A stretch of 64,000 nucleotides of DNA from Thermodesulfomicrobium sp. WS. Lineage in GTDB: Bacteria; Desulfobacterota; Desulfovibrionia; Desulfovibrionales; Desulfomicrobiaceae. How positions within the stretch are numbered: the stretch's first letter is position 1; each line of letters begins with the position of its first letter. The stretch covers positions 1,550,001-1,614,000 of the forward strand of contig NZ_AP027130.1 in the NCBI RefSeq assembly GCF_027925145.1, read 5' to 3'. Under the pieces are notes generated by a model. The model did no database searches, was not told where the DNA came from, and saw only the letters and a list, made by a program, of their open reading frames with translations. Of the stretch, positions 7,625 through 16,338 are shown in pieces. The translations under genes and the position numbers were made by a program.

Positions 7625-9283
7625 CTACATCCGCAGCGGGGCGTCCACCCCAAGGAGATCCAGCCCACGGGCAAGCACCCGGCGCACGGCTTCCATGAGC
7701 AAAAGCCGTGCGTTGCGCAGCCCGGCGTCTTCTCCGGAGAGCACCGGATGTTCCGTGTAGTAGCGATGCAATTGCCCCGCCAGATCCATGAGGTAGTAGC
7801 TGATGTGGTGGGGCGAAAGGGTGCGGGCGGAAAGTTCCACCGCATCGCCAAAGGCGTCGAGGGTCTTGAGGAGCGCCATGTCTTCGGCGGTGGCAAGCAG
7901 ACCAAGCAGTGCCGGGTCCGCCACCTCCGGCAGGGCGATGCCCATCTCGCGCGCTTTGCGCTGCAAGGAACAGATGCGGGCGTGGGCGTACTGGACGTAG
8001 AACACGGGATTGTCCATGGACTGGCGCTTGACCACTTCCAGGTCGAAGTCCAGGTGGGCGTCGCTTTTGCGCGACAAGAAGAGGAAGCGGGCCGCGTCCA
8101 CTCCCACCTCGGCGCAGACGTCCGCCAAGGTCTCGAAGGTGCCGGCACGGGTGGACATGGCGATCTGCTGGCCATCGCGCAAGAGATTGACGAGCTGCAC
8201 CAAGATGACCTGCAAGCACTCCGGATCCCGGCCCAAGGCCGCCACTGCGGCCTTCATGCGCGGCACGTAGCCGTGATGGTCCGCGCCCCAGACGTCGATC
8301 ATCAGGTCAAAGCCACGGCCGATCTTGTGGGCGTGGTAGGCGATGTCCGAGGCAAAATAGGTGAGCGATCCGTCGGACTTGCGCAGCACGCGGTCTTTGT
8401 CGTCGCCAAAGCGGCTGGAGGCAAACCACAGCGCCCCATCCTTTTCGTAGGCCAGGCCTTTGGCCTGCAAGTCCGCCAGCGTCGCCTCCACCACCCCGCT
8501 GTCCACCAGGCTCTTTTCCGAAAACCACACCTGGTGCTCGGCGCGGAAGACCTCCAGATCCTGGCGAATGCCGGCCAGGATCTCGTTCATACCCTCCTGG
8601 TAGCACAGCTCCCGGGCGTCCTCCTCACTCCAGGTCAGGAGTTCATCGCCGCGCTCCTGACGGATGCGGGCAGCGATGTCGCCGATGTAGTCGCCCTGAT
8701 AGCCGTCTTCCGGGAAGGGGATCTGCCGGCCGCACAGCTGCTGGTAGCGTACCCACACCGACAGGCCCAGCAGCCGCATCTGGCGTCCGGCGTCGTTCAA
8801 GTAGTACTCGGTATGCACTGCATAGCCGGCAAACCGCAGGATGCGCGCCAAGGCATCCCCCACCGCAGCCCCACGGCCATGGCCAATGTGCAGCGGACCC
8901 GTGGGATTGGCGGAAACATACTCCACCTGGGCTTTTTTGCCCTGCCCCAAGGACGAGGCGCCAAACTGGGCATCCTGGAGCACCCGGACCACAGTCCCCT
9001 GCCAAAAGGCCGGCGACAAGGTGAGGTTGAGAAACCCCGGCCCGGCCACGTCCACTGCCGCCAGATTGTCCGCACATACGGCGAGCAAGCGCTCCTGCAG
9101 GGCCTGGGCGCGGGCGCGCGGGGTGCTCCCGGCTTCCTTGGGGAGCACCATGGCCACGTTGGTGGCCAAATCCCCGTGTTCCGCACGCTTGGGGGCCTCG
9201 ATGGAGGCCTTCTCCGGCCAGGTCCAGCCCAAATCATGGACGGCCTGCTTGAGGGCCGCCTCCACAAAAGTCCGTGCGCGCAT
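7625..9283 (-). CDS. argS: Arginyl-tRNA synthetase
   Basis: The 552-residue product is a class Ia aminoacyl-tRNA synthetase charging tRNA-Arg in the cytoplasm. The N-terminal Arg-S additional domain (residues 1-90) is followed by the nucleotide-binding HIGH-equivalent in NPTGPLHIGHGRGAAVGD and the C-terminal anticodon-binding helical domain ending in RVLARGLDLLGVDAPLRM. A KMSKS-like element is seen as QQIAMSTRAGTF. An upstream extension of the frame is possible, but the chosen ATG shares its A with the TGA stop of fabD, indicating coupling. Length is normal for the family. Confidence 0.96.
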   Translation of the reverse strand: MRARTFVEAALKQAVHDLGWTWPEKASIEAPKRAEHGDLATNVAMVLPKEAGSTPRARAQALQERLLAVCADNLAAVDVAGPGFLNLTLSPAFWQGTVVRVLQDAQFGASSLGQGKKAQVEYVSANPTGPLHIGHGRGAAVGDALARILRFAGYAVHTEYYLNDAGRQMRLLGLSVWVRYQQLCGRQIPFPEDGYQGDYIGDIAARIRQERGDELLTWSEEDARELCYQEGMNEILAGIRQDLEVFRAEHQVWFSEKSLVDSGVVEATLADLQAKGLAYEKDGALWFASSRFGDDKDRVLRKSDGSLTYFASDIAYHAHKIGRGFDLMIDVWGADHHGYVPRMKAAVAALGRDPECLQVILVQLVNLLRDGQQIAMSTRAGTFETLADVCAEVGVDAARFLFLSRKSDAHLDFDLEVVKRQSMDNPVFYVQYAHARICSLQRKAREMGIALPEVADPALLGLLATAEDMALLKTLDAFGDAVELSARTLSPHHISYYLMDLAGQLHRYYTEHPVLSGEDAGLRNARLLLMEAVRRVLARGLDLLGVDAPLRM

Positions 9284-10212
9284 CACGCATCCTCCCATGC
9301 TGCCCATTGGTCCACGGTGCTGATGCACACGGACCGAACTTCCGGATCATCGACGATCTGCCCCACCATGCGCGAAAGCACGCCCTTGGGGCCGATCTCC
9401 ACGAACGAGCGCGCCCCCAACTCCATCAGGGCACGGATGCCCTGATACCACCGCACCGAAGCCGTCATCTGCTCCTGCATGGCTGCGAAGATGGCCTCCG
9501 CCGTGTGCGCCGCCGCCCCCGTGGTGTTGAGCACCACGGGAAATGCCGGCTCCCGCCACGAAAGGCGCTCCAAATAGCGGGCAAACTCCGCCGCGGCCTC
9601 GGCCAAAAGCAGCGTATGGAAGGGGCCGGAGACCGGCAGCATCACGCTGCGGCCTTTGCGCTCCTTGACCAGGGCGCACACGGCCTCCACCGCCGCGCAC
9701 TCACCGCTGACCACATGCTGCTGCGGCGTATTGTAATTGGCGATACGCACCACCGCCCCGGTATCCTGCGTCACCGCATCCACGATGCCGCAAACCGTCT
9801 CCAGCGGGAGCTTGAGCACCGCAGCCATGGCCCCAGGGCGCGCGGCGGCGGCCTCTTCCATGAGCCGGCCCCGGAGGCTCACGGCTTCAAGCACCTCGGT
9901 GGCGGAAAGCACCCCAGCGGCCGCCAAGGCGCTCCACTCCCCCAGACTATGGCCCGCGGCCGCCAAAGGACGTATCTTTTCCCGGGCCTTGGCCCACAGG
10001 GTGACGTTGACAACGGTCAAGGCCGGCTGCAAGGCGCGGGTGGAGCTCATGGCCTGCGCGTCGCCGTCCCAATATATCTCCCGCAGGGCAAGACCGCTGA
10101 TGCGCTCCGCCTGCTTCCACAACTCCATGGCTTCCGGCCAGGTTTCGGCCACATCCCGGCCCATGCCCGCTTCTTGCGAGCCCTGACCGGGAAAAAGAAT
10201 TGCATGCTGCAC
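9283..10212 (-). CDS. fabD: Malonyl-CoA:ACP transacylase
   Basis: This 309-residue enzyme loads malonyl groups from CoA to acyl carrier protein for fatty acid synthesis. The N-terminal FPGQGSQ motif, the nucleophilic serine in GHSLGEWSALAAAG, and the catalytic histidine in PVSGPFHT are all present. The start is a GTG preceded by a strong GAGGAGG ribosome site, and the family N-terminus (QHAILFPGQGS) follows at once. It opens a minus-strand run with argS, the SPOR protein and speB, and diverges from rsmG over 59 bases. Other fab genes are not adjacent, which is unusual compared with many bacteria. Confidence 0.95.
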   Translation of the reverse strand: MQHAILFPGQGSQEAGMGRDVAETWPEAMELWKQAERISGLALREIYWDGDAQAMSSTRALQPALTVVNVTLWAKAREKIRPLAAAGHSLGEWSALAAAGVLSATEVLEAVSLRGRLMEEAAAARPGAMAAVLKLPLETVCGIVDAVTQDTGAVVRIANYNTPQQHVVSGECAAVEAVCALVKERKGRSVMLPVSGPFHTLLLAEAAAEFARYLERLSWREPAFPVVLNTTGAAAHTAEAIFAAMQEQMTASVRWYQGIRALMELGARSFVEIGPKGVLSRMVGQIVDDPEVRSVCISTVDQWAAWEDA

Positions 10213-10271
10213 TGGTTCCTCCTCAAAAAAACTGCGGTGTTCTAGCGAGGCGCCGCCCCGAGGTAAAGCCC

Positions 10272-10916
10272 ATGTCCATCCCCCTGCCCGAAATAGAGTC
10301 CGCGGCCCGCGCCCTGGGGCGGCAGCTCACGCAGCAGGAAGCCCAGGGCCTTGCCCGCTACCTTTCCCTTTTGTCGCTCTGGAACACGCGCATGAACCTC
10401 GTGGGGGCCCGCCACTGGCGCGCCATGCTGGAATTGGCGCAGGACTCCTGGCATGTGGCGGACGTCCTGCACCGCTGGGACCAGTCTCCCCGGCTTACTC
10501 TGGATCTCGGCGCCGGCGCCGGACTCCCCGGCATCCCGCTGCGTCTCTTTTGGGACCAAGGGACGTACGTCCTGGTGGAGCCGCGCCACAAACGCAGCGT
10601 GTTTCTGCGCCAGGCCGTGGTGGAGCTCGGGCTTTCCCGCACAAAGGTGGCGGCCTGCCGCATGGAAGAACTGCCCCCGGAACTCCGCCACGCGGACCTG
10701 GTGCTTGCCCGCGCCTTTTTACCGCCGCCCGAGCTGCTCGCCGCAGCCCGCAGCGTCCTGCGCCCAGGCGGCACGCTCCTCCTGATGACGCGCCAGAACC
10801 TCACACTGCCCAACGACTATGTGCTTGCCCATACCCACACCTACACCGCGCGCGCCCAGCGTCAGCAATTACTCCTCGTGACCTGGCGGGGGCACGAAGG
10901 CGGAAATCTTGGGTAA
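10272..10916 (+). CDS. rsmG: 16S rRNA m7G527 methyltransferase
   Basis: The 214-residue protein matches the RsmG/GidB family, which uses SAM to make 7-methylguanosine at position 527 of 16S rRNA. The SAM-binding motif LDLGAGAGLPGIPLRL lies at about residues 78-93, followed by the acidic ribose-binding position in VEPRHKRSVFL and the ARAF-type motif (VLARAFLPPPELL). The frame is open upstream, but the ATG at 10272 gives the family length. Its 3' end overlaps the small minus-strand gene by 48 bases. Confidence 0.92.
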   Translation: MSIPLPEIESAARALGRQLTQQEAQGLARYLSLLSLWNTRMNLVGARHWRAMLELAQDSWHVADVLHRWDQSPRLTLDLGAGAGLPGIPLRLFWDQGTYVLVEPRHKRSVFLRQAVVELGLSRTKVAACRMEELPPELRHADLVLARAFLPPPELLAAARSVLRPGGTLLLMTRQNLTLPNDYVLAHTHTYTARAQRQQLLLVTWRGHEGGNLG

Positions 10917-11084
10917 AAGCAGCCGCGTGGCCACCCGGTCGGCCTCTTCGGCCAGGTCCATGAGCCGCTCCAAAAAGTCGAGGATCTCCATCTTGCGGTC
11001 CTCGGCGCTGTAGCCATAGTCCTCTTCCAGGCGGCCTGAACGGATATAGTCCTCCAAGTCCGCCAAAAATCGTTCATTGAGCAT
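10869..11084 (-). CDS. Small acidic protein of unknown function
   Basis: This 71-residue frame starts MLNERFLADLEDYI and has a near-consensus GGAGGGACGT ribosome site just before the ATG, which is the main reason to accept it. The product is acidic, mostly helical in appearance, rich in Glu/Asp/Leu and contains YGYSAEDRKMEILDFL, with no cysteine and no membrane segment. It is tail-to-tail with rsmG, overlapping its last 48 bases. I do not recognise a family. The regular charge pattern and ribosome site argue that it is expressed. Confidence 0.6.
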   Translation of the reverse strand: MLNERFLADLEDYIRSGRLEEDYGYSAEDRKMEILDFLERLMDLAEEADRVATRLLLPKISAFVPPPGHEE

Positions 11085-11400
11085 ACGTCCCTCCGGCCCT
11101 GGGCCCCTGCCACAGGGCGCAGGAGGCGTCAAAGGTCCACACCGCCGCCCGCGCCACAGCGCATTGACCGTACGACCAGACGTGCCGCTGATTCGCCGTC
11201 CACGCTCAATCCGAGGCGTTACCTCCCCGGTTTTGCTCCAAAGGCCACCGACTCCAGGCAAAAGACCAGGCCCCGGAATAGCCTGCGTTGGAAACAATTT
11301 TCCAGATCGGGACAATCACGGAAATCAAAAGCACGAGCATTCCGTGGCCATGGAATCCACCCTGCATCCACGTAATACCCCATCCTCAATGCAATAAACA
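11085..11400. other. Intergenic stretch without a supported gene
   Basis: This 316-base interval separates the small acidic protein gene from the TSUP permease. It shifts from GC-rich on the left to clearly A/T-richer on the right from about 11280. Frames in it lack ribosome sites and family resemblance. I see no convincing tRNA, terminator or riboswitch. A small RNA cannot be excluded. Confidence 0.4.
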
Positions 11401-12174
11401 TTATAAAATACCAAAAACAAACCCTATAGATACAATACTCAAAAAGAGAGCAACCAAAATCTGCACAGACCGAAGCGTTACTTTTTTGAGCATCCTCGAA
11501 CCAACAAAAGCACCAGCGAACGCAGCAATACTCGCAAAAATTACCAAATCCCAGCGTATGCTTTGTTGATTTTCGAAAATTTCAAACCCATACACAAGCA
11601 TTCGGGAAATATCCACCATAACGGCAAGTACCACCCCCGTGGCGACGAAGGGTTCCTTGTCCAATCCGGCCTTCAAGAGGAACATACTCCGGAAGGCGCC
11701 TTGATGCCCGGAGAGCCCGCCAAAAAAACCGCTGACCATCCCCCCGTACGGAAGATACTTCGCAGGAAGAGCAAGGGAAGAAAAACGCGGCGACAACTCC
11801 AGGGCCACAAACAGCATAATGAGTATCCCCACCACAAGCTTGATGGGCGAAACCGTACGCACCGCCCCCAAGGCCGTGTACTGCAAAATGGGGGGAACAT
11901 CCGCAAGCCACCCGAGAAGCCCTGCGCCGAGAAAAGCGCACACCACTGCGGGGATCCCAAAACGCATCAATATGGATGCATTTGCCTTCTTGCCGAGCAA
12001 GGCTAACTTGAAGAGATTGTTGGCCAGATGCACTATGGCGGTTATGGCAATGGCCATCTCGACCGGAAAAAAGAGCGCCACCACCGGCATCAAAAGGGTC
12101 CCCAAGCCAAATCCAGAAAAAAGCGTCAGCCCGGAAGCGGCCAGGGCGACCGCGGACACGATCAGTATCTCCAT
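11401..12174 (-). CDS. TSUP (TauE/SafE) family membrane permease
   Basis: The 257-residue protein has about eight hydrophobic helices and the repeated glycine-rich signatures of the TauE/SafE family (GLTLFSGFGLGTLLMPVVALFF near the N-terminus; GGMVSGFFGGLSGHQGAFRS in the second half). The family exports or imports sulfur-containing or C2 compounds such as sulfite, sulfoacetate or taurine-derived anions. The substrate is not predictable here, though a sulfur oxyanion role would suit a sulfate reducer. The ATG at 12174 has a GGAG site 8 bases upstream; upstream in-frame codons look non-coding. Its 3' third is noticeably A/T-richer than neighbouring genes, possibly a sign of different ancestry. 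Confidence 0.85.
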   Translation of the reverse strand: MEILIVSAVALAASGLTLFSGFGLGTLLMPVVALFFPVEMAIAITAIVHLANNLFKLALLGKKANASILMRFGIPAVVCAFLGAGLLGWLADVPPILQYTALGAVRTVSPIKLVVGILIMLFVALELSPRFSSLALPAKYLPYGGMVSGFFGGLSGHQGAFRSMFLLKAGLDKEPFVATGVVLAVMVDISRMLVYGFEIFENQQSIRWDLVIFASIAAFAGAFVGSRMLKKVTLRSVQILVALFLSIVSIGFVFGIL

Positions 12175-12312
12175 GCAATACTCCACAACGGCGTGTTGTG
12201 TTCTCCACAATATGCACCAGCATTCCCTGGGCAGATGCCCCCGCAGCCAGCAGAGCCGGGGGCCTTCGTCCGCCAAGCCGTCTGTCCGGCCCCGCTGCCG
12301 TGCGACAGCATA

Positions 12313-13632
12313 CTATTCTGCTTTCCGCGGCAGCCGCCGGGAGGCCTTGGCGAGGAATGCCTGCAGTTCGGGGAGATTTGCCCAGCCCTTGCCCCCGATT
12401 TTGGGGTGCACAGGCCGGTAGCCCAATTGCATGGCCTGACGCATGCGGACCTCATGGCCGCTTGCGGGGCGGATGCCGCCGTTCAAATCCACCTCCCCCC
12501 AAAAAACGGCGTCGTCCGGAAGCGGCCGGTCCGCCACGGAGGACAAGATAGCCGCCACCACGCCCAAATCCAAACCAGGATCCTTCATGCGCAGCCCCCC
12601 GCCCACCTTGGCGTAGATATCCATCTGCCCCAGGTTCACCCGCAGCCGCTTTTCCATGACGGCCACCAGGAGATTCAAGCGGTTGGTATCGAAGCCCAGG
12701 GCGGTGCGCCGCGGAAAGGCCAAGAAGGTGCGCGTGGCCAGGGCTTGGACCTCCACCACAAAGGGCCGGCCGGATTCCATGGCCAACACCAGGGCCGTGC
12801 CGCTGCTGGCGGTATCGCGCGCTTCCAAGAAGAAGGTGGAGGGATCGTCCACCACGCGCATGCCTTCTCCGCGCATCTCGAACACCACCAGCTCGTTGGC
12901 CGGGCCAAAGCGGTTCTTGATGACCCGCAGCACCCGGAACAGCCGCTCGCCGTCGCCTTCCAAGGAGAGCACGGTGTCCACCATGTGTTCCAAAAGCTTG
13001 GGACCCGCCAGCTGTCCGTCCTTGGTCACGTGGCCCACGAGCACCACGGGTACGGCCAGGGCCTTGGCCGCCTCGGTCAAACAGGTGGCCACCGCCCGCA
13101 CCTGATTGACGGACCCCGGCAGCCCTTCCGTGCGCGCGGACACCAAGGTCTGCACCGAGTCCACCACCACCAAGCCCATGCCCGCCATGTGGGCGGTGAT
13201 GTCTTCCACCTGGCTCGTGGCCAGGGCGCGCAGCGAGCGCTGCAAAAGCCCAAGACGGGCGGCGCGCACCTTGAGTTGGCCCAGGGATTCCTCACCGGAG
13301 GCGTAGAGCACCGGCCTTCCCGAGGCCTCCATGGCCCCGGCCACTTGCAAAAGCAGGGTGGATTTGCCCACCCCAGGGTCTCCGCCAAGGAGAATCACCG
13401 CTCCCGGCACCAGGCCGCCGCCCAAGAGCACATCCACGGCAGGGATTCCCGTGGACTGCCGCCCCCCAGCGCCGGCGTCCACCTCGCGCAGATCCACAGG
13501 GACACTGCGGCCCCGCGAGGTCGGCGATTCCTCCACCAACGTATTCCAGGCCCCGCAGCTTGGGCATTGTCCCTGCCAGCGGGGATGCAAACTCCCACAG
13601 CTCGAGCAGACAAAACGCGTGCTTTTCTTCAT
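12313..13632 (-). CDS. radA: DNA repair protein RadA
   Basis: The 439-residue product is a full-length RadA/Sms, a RecA-like branch-migration helicase acting in recombinational repair. It has an N-terminal zinc finger (C-SSC and C-PSC pairs at about residues 9-28), a Walker A motif GGDPGVGKST, the family-specific KNRFG motif (IKNRFGPANE) and a C-terminal Lon-protease-like domain. The start is MKKSTRFVCSSCG, as in the family. It lies downstream of rubrerythrin on the same strand but is separated from it by a clear terminator, so it probably has its own promoter. Confidence 0.96.
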   Translation of the reverse strand: MKKSTRFVCSSCGSLHPRWQGQCPSCGAWNTLVEESPTSRGRSVPVDLREVDAGAGGRQSTGIPAVDVLLGGGLVPGAVILLGGDPGVGKSTLLLQVAGAMEASGRPVLYASGEESLGQLKVRAARLGLLQRSLRALATSQVEDITAHMAGMGLVVVDSVQTLVSARTEGLPGSVNQVRAVATCLTEAAKALAVPVVLVGHVTKDGQLAGPKLLEHMVDTVLSLEGDGERLFRVLRVIKNRFGPANELVVFEMRGEGMRVVDDPSTFFLEARDTASSGTALVLAMESGRPFVVEVQALATRTFLAFPRRTALGFDTNRLNLLVAVMEKRLRVNLGQMDIYAKVGGGLRMKDPGLDLGVVAAILSSVADRPLPDDAVFWGEVDLNGGIRPASGHEVRMRQAMQLGYRPVHPKIGGKGWANLPELQAFLAKASRRLPRKAE

Positions 13633-13710
13633 GGATGCCTCCGTCTCTGTGTCCTACCGAGGGCGAAAGCGGCAGGCAACCGCGCGCTGCAGACGGATAC
13701 GCTGTGTCGA

Positions 13711-13740
13711 ACAACAAAAACGGACGGTTTCCCGTCCGTC
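13711..13740 (-). terminator. Rho-independent terminator of the rubrerythrin gene
   Basis: An 8-bp perfect stem (ACGGACGG/CCGTCCGT, loop of four) is followed on the minus strand by TTTTTGTTG. It begins 27 bases after the rubrerythrin stop and lies upstream of radA. Confidence 0.85.
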
Positions 13741-13766
13741 GTGTGGGGTGGTGCCGCCCCAAGCCC

Positions 13767-14261
13767 CTACTGCACCCGATAGTATGCCTTGGGCGCGGCC
13801 CCGCAAATGGGGCATTTTTCCGTGGGCTCGCCCTCGTGGATATGGCCGCAGACGCTGCATACATAATAGTCCACCGCCGGCAGGTCCGCCATCATCTGCG
13901 CTGCCTTGGTGTACAACTGCGCATGGCACTCCTCCGCCTTGTTGGCGAACTCGAAGTAGCGCTGCGCCGCCTTGTCCCCTTCCGCCTTGGCGTCCTCGAT
14001 CATGGCCGGATACATGGACTTGAACTCGTAGGTCTCCCCTGCCACGGCCTCCTTGAGGTTTTCCGCCGTGGTGCCAATGCCCTTCATGAGGCGCAGGTGG
14101 GCATGGGCATGGATGGTCTCCGCCTCGGCCGCGGCACGAAAAAGCTTGGCTACCTGGGTAAGCCCTTCTTCTTCCGCCTTCTTGGCAAAGGCGAGATACT
14201 TCCGGTTGGCCTGAGATTCACCAGCGAAGGCGGTCTTCAAATTTTCCATCGTCTTACTCAT
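13767..14261 (-). CDS. rbr: Rubrerythrin
   Basis: This 164-residue cytoplasmic peroxidase has an N-terminal four-helix ferritin-like diiron domain (ligands in GESQANRKY, EAETIHAHAH and the pair ExxH in EECHAQ) and a C-terminal rubredoxin-like FeS4 domain with CSVCG and CPICG. It detoxifies hydrogen peroxide using electrons from rubredoxin or NADH-dependent reductases. The length matches the shorter rubrerythrin class common in sulfate reducers. A strong AAGGAGGG ribosome site precedes the ATG, and a palindrome lies around the probable promoter. It is flanked by terminators on both sides, so it is most likely monocistronic. Confidence 0.96.
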   Translation of the reverse strand: MSKTMENLKTAFAGESQANRKYLAFAKKAEEEGLTQVAKLFRAAAEAETIHAHAHLRLMKGIGTTAENLKEAVAGETYEFKSMYPAMIEDAKAEGDKAAQRYFEFANKAEECHAQLYTKAAQMMADLPAVDYYVCSVCGHIHEGEPTEKCPICGAAPKAYYRVQ

Positions 14262-14279
14262 GAGTTCCCTCCTTGTTAG

Positions 14280-14323
14280 TTATTAATAATTTTTCTCTAT
14301 AAAGTTTCCTCAATCAAGGCAAG
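14280..14323 (-). promoter_or_regulatory. Probable rubrerythrin promoter and operator
   Basis: On the minus strand a -10-like TATAGA (14301-14296) follows a -35-like CTTGCC with a 16-base spacer. The perfect palindrome TTATTAATAA (14289-14280) sits just downstream of the -10, a typical repressor position. Its A/T-rich dyad recalls PerR boxes, but it is not a full match to that consensus. PerR-type control is a guess based on the gene. Confidence 0.4.
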
Positions 14324-14407
14324 TCCCAAAAACCTCTATGATTCACGCAACTCGGAAGGCAACCGTATTCCGGCGGCTGGCCCCCATATCCGCACCGGCC
14401 AGACCAT

Positions 14408-14441
14408 CAAAAGTAAATGAGGCCGCTCAAGGCGGCCTCAT
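14408..14441 (-). terminator. Rho-independent terminator after the zinc-ribbon protein gene
   Basis: A 10-bp perfect stem (ATGAGGCCGC/GCGGCCTCAT, loop of five) is followed on the minus strand by TTTACTTTT. It is 30 bases downstream of the stop of the gene ending at 14471 and closes the hpt-side operon. Confidence 0.85.
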
Positions 14442-14470
14442 CCATTGGCACGAGCCTGCGGCAACACGGG

Positions 14471-15316
14471 TTATTGCGGCGGGGTCTTGGCCTGAATGAC
14501 CTCGAGGCCAAATTCCTGCACCCCAGCAGGGACGCCGAAGAAGACGACCATGAAGGGTACCCCTCGGCCGGGCTGCACATTGGTATTATTGGTGAGGATC
14601 CCCACCTTGGCCCCAAGGGCGGTTTCGATTTCCTGGCGCGAGGCCACCTGGAGTTGGTAGAGGCTGACCGTGTTGCCGGCCAAAAACTCCTGGGTGGCCA
14701 CCGCCGCGCCCTGGGCATTGAACAGCGCCGCCTTGAGCTTGATGAGTTCCCGCGGCTCGGCAAAGCGGTTGACGGCCTGACCTTCGATGACGAACAGCTG
14801 GCCTTCTTTTTCATTGTTCACGAAATATTGGCGCACGTTCTCGAGCACGATGCGCGCCACTTCCTCGGTGAATGCCCCCGGCCGCGTGGTGGATACCTCG
14901 GCGCTCGGTTTGGGCGCCAGCCACGGAATCCACGACGGCCGCAGGACAAAAACCGCACCTACCGCCAGGGCTGCCAGTACCCCGAAGACGCCCACCCAAA
15001 GCCACGGGGAGCGTTTCCCGGAAGGCTTGGGTGCGGGATTCAGCTCCAGACGGGGCTTGCCTTCCTCGCCCAAGAGCGGAGGCTGGAAGGTCCCTTCCAG
15101 GTCTTTGAGGACTTGTCGATGCGCTTCGCCCTCCACGCGCGCCGCGGCAGCCGCCTTGTTTTCCAAGAGCTGCTCCAGGGCGGCATCTTCCGACAGGGGG
15201 GCTTGCACCTGGAACACATGCGTACACCGGGTGCAGCGCACCTTGGCGCCTTCCGGCTTGATGCGCTCCTCCGGCAGGTTGTACTTGGTGCCGCAATTGG
15301 GGCATTGAACAATCAT
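14471..15316 (-). CDS. Zinc-ribbon, single-pass membrane protein (MJ0042 / DUF3426 type)
   Basis: The 281-residue protein starts with an MJ0042-type zinc ribbon (CPNCGTKYNLP and CTRCTHVFQV within the first 35 residues), then a charged cytoplasmic linker, one transmembrane helix (about 105-127, WVGVFGVLAALAVGAVFVL) and a periplasmic DUF3426-like domain. Such proteins occur widely in proteobacteria and their role is unknown. The ATG two bases after the hpt stop, with a GAGG site, is preferred over a GTG two codons upstream. It is co-transcribed with hpt and ends at a strong terminator. Confidence 0.8.
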   Translation of the reverse strand: MIVQCPNCGTKYNLPEERIKPEGAKVRCTRCTHVFQVQAPLSEDAALEQLLENKAAAAARVEGEAHRQVLKDLEGTFQPPLLGEEGKPRLELNPAPKPSGKRSPWLWVGVFGVLAALAVGAVFVLRPSWIPWLAPKPSAEVSTTRPGAFTEEVARIVLENVRQYFVNNEKEGQLFVIEGQAVNRFAEPRELIKLKAALFNAQGAAVATQEFLAGNTVSLYQLQVASRQEIETALGAKVGILTNNTNVQPGRGVPFMVVFFGVPAGVQEFGLEVIQAKTPPQ

Positions 15317-15318
15317 GC

Positions 15319-15846
15319 TCACCTCGTTTCCGGCAAGATCAACTCGTAAATTCCATCCAGCTCCCGAAATCGTTCCGCATAGTCGAGGCCATAGCCCACG
15401 ATAAAGCCCTTTTGCAAGGGAAATCCCACATAATCCACGGTCACATCCACCTCACGGCGCTCCTGCTTGTCCACCATGGCCGCAATGCGCACCGAACGAG
15501 GGGATCTGGCCTCCAAGACTTTGCGCAAAAACCGCATGGAATGGCCTGTGTCCACAATATCTTCGACGATGAGGACATGTTTATCCTTGATGTCGATTTC
15601 CATATCCTTGGAAAAAACCATGCGAGACTGACGCGATGTTTGATCTGCGTAACTGGAAAGCCGCACAAAATCCATCAGAGGATGAATAGTAAGGTTACGC
15701 ATCAAATCAGTAAAAAAAGCATACGCACCCTTGAGAACGCATACACACACCAGCGGTTCATCACCGTAATATTCGGAAATTTCCTTTCCCAAATGGCGAA
15801 CGCGCGCATCGATTTGAGCGCGGGAAAATATTTCTCGAAATTCCAT
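15319..15846 (-). CDS. hpt: Hypoxanthine phosphoribosyltransferase
   Basis: The 175-residue enzyme salvages hypoxanthine (and usually guanine) to IMP/GMP using PRPP. The PRPP-binding signature is VLIVEDIVDTGHSM, the N-terminal loop VCVCVLKGAYAFFTDL carries the pyrophosphate-binding lysine-glycine, and the purine-specificity region is VDYVGFPLQKGFIVGYGLDYAERFREL. The length is typical. It lies between the acetyltransferase gene and the zinc-ribbon gene on one strand. Base composition is somewhat A/T-richer than surrounding genes, without other signs of transfer. Confidence 0.96.
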   Translation of the reverse strand: MEFREIFSRAQIDARVRHLGKEISEYYGDEPLVCVCVLKGAYAFFTDLMRNLTIHPLMDFVRLSSYADQTSRQSRMVFSKDMEIDIKDKHVLIVEDIVDTGHSMRFLRKVLEARSPRSVRIAAMVDKQERREVDVTVDYVGFPLQKGFIVGYGLDYAERFRELDGIYELILPETR

Positions 15847-15860
15847 AATCTTCTCCCAAT

Positions 15861-16325
15861 TTAGAGTTCGATCATCATCGCAGTTTCATCGCATTCCGGA
15901 AATTGTGGACACTTGATACAGTCTGCCCACACCTTTTGCGGGAGCACATCCTTGCTCACTTCCTGAAATCCGAGCTTGCGAAAGAAATCTACTTGATACG
16001 TGAGGGTAAACACCTTGTAAATACCAAAAGTCAGGGCGTCGCTCACGCATGCCTCCACCAGCCGCCGACCGATTCCCCGCCCCTGGGCCGCCTCCGCGAC
16101 CACGAGGGAACGCACTTCCGCCAGCCCTTCCCAAGTGATGGACAAGGCGCAACATCCCACGACCGCGGCCGTTGCATCGTCCTCCGCGACGATGAAGTCC
16201 CGAAGATGCGCATATATTTCCGTATAGCTCCGCGGCAAAAGCAATTTCTTGGATGCGCATTCCATAAGCAGGCGATGAATGGTACGCACATCCACCATTT
16301 TTGCCTTGCGCAAAACAAATGCCAT
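15861..16325 (-). CDS. GNAT N-acetyltransferase, short N-acetylglutamate synthase type
   Basis: The 154-residue protein has a single GNAT fold with the acetyl-CoA pyrophosphate loop in AEAAQGRGIGRRLVEAC and a C-terminal cysteine-containing tail (WADCIKCPQFPECDE) typical of short ArgA-like N-acetylglutamate synthases of delta-proteobacteria and related groups. It may start arginine biosynthesis by acetylating glutamate. The ATG has an AAGGAG site 9 bases upstream and lies 13 bases after metH. No other arg biosynthetic gene is adjacent, so the assignment rests on the sequence pattern alone; another amino-acid acetyltransferase role is possible. Confidence 0.75.
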   Translation of the reverse strand: MAFVLRKAKMVDVRTIHRLLMECASKKLLLPRSYTEIYAHLRDFIVAEDDATAAVVGCCALSITWEGLAEVRSLVVAEAAQGRGIGRRLVEACVSDALTFGIYKVFTLTYQVDFFRKLGFQEVSKDVLPQKVWADCIKCPQFPECDETAMMIEL

Positions 16326-16338
16326 AGTACAATTCTCC

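Noticed and set aside
7346-9445. Long plus-strand frame opposite argS (699 codons)
   Set aside because: Antisense shadow of argS and its neighbours; composition is typical of reverse-phase GC-rich codons.
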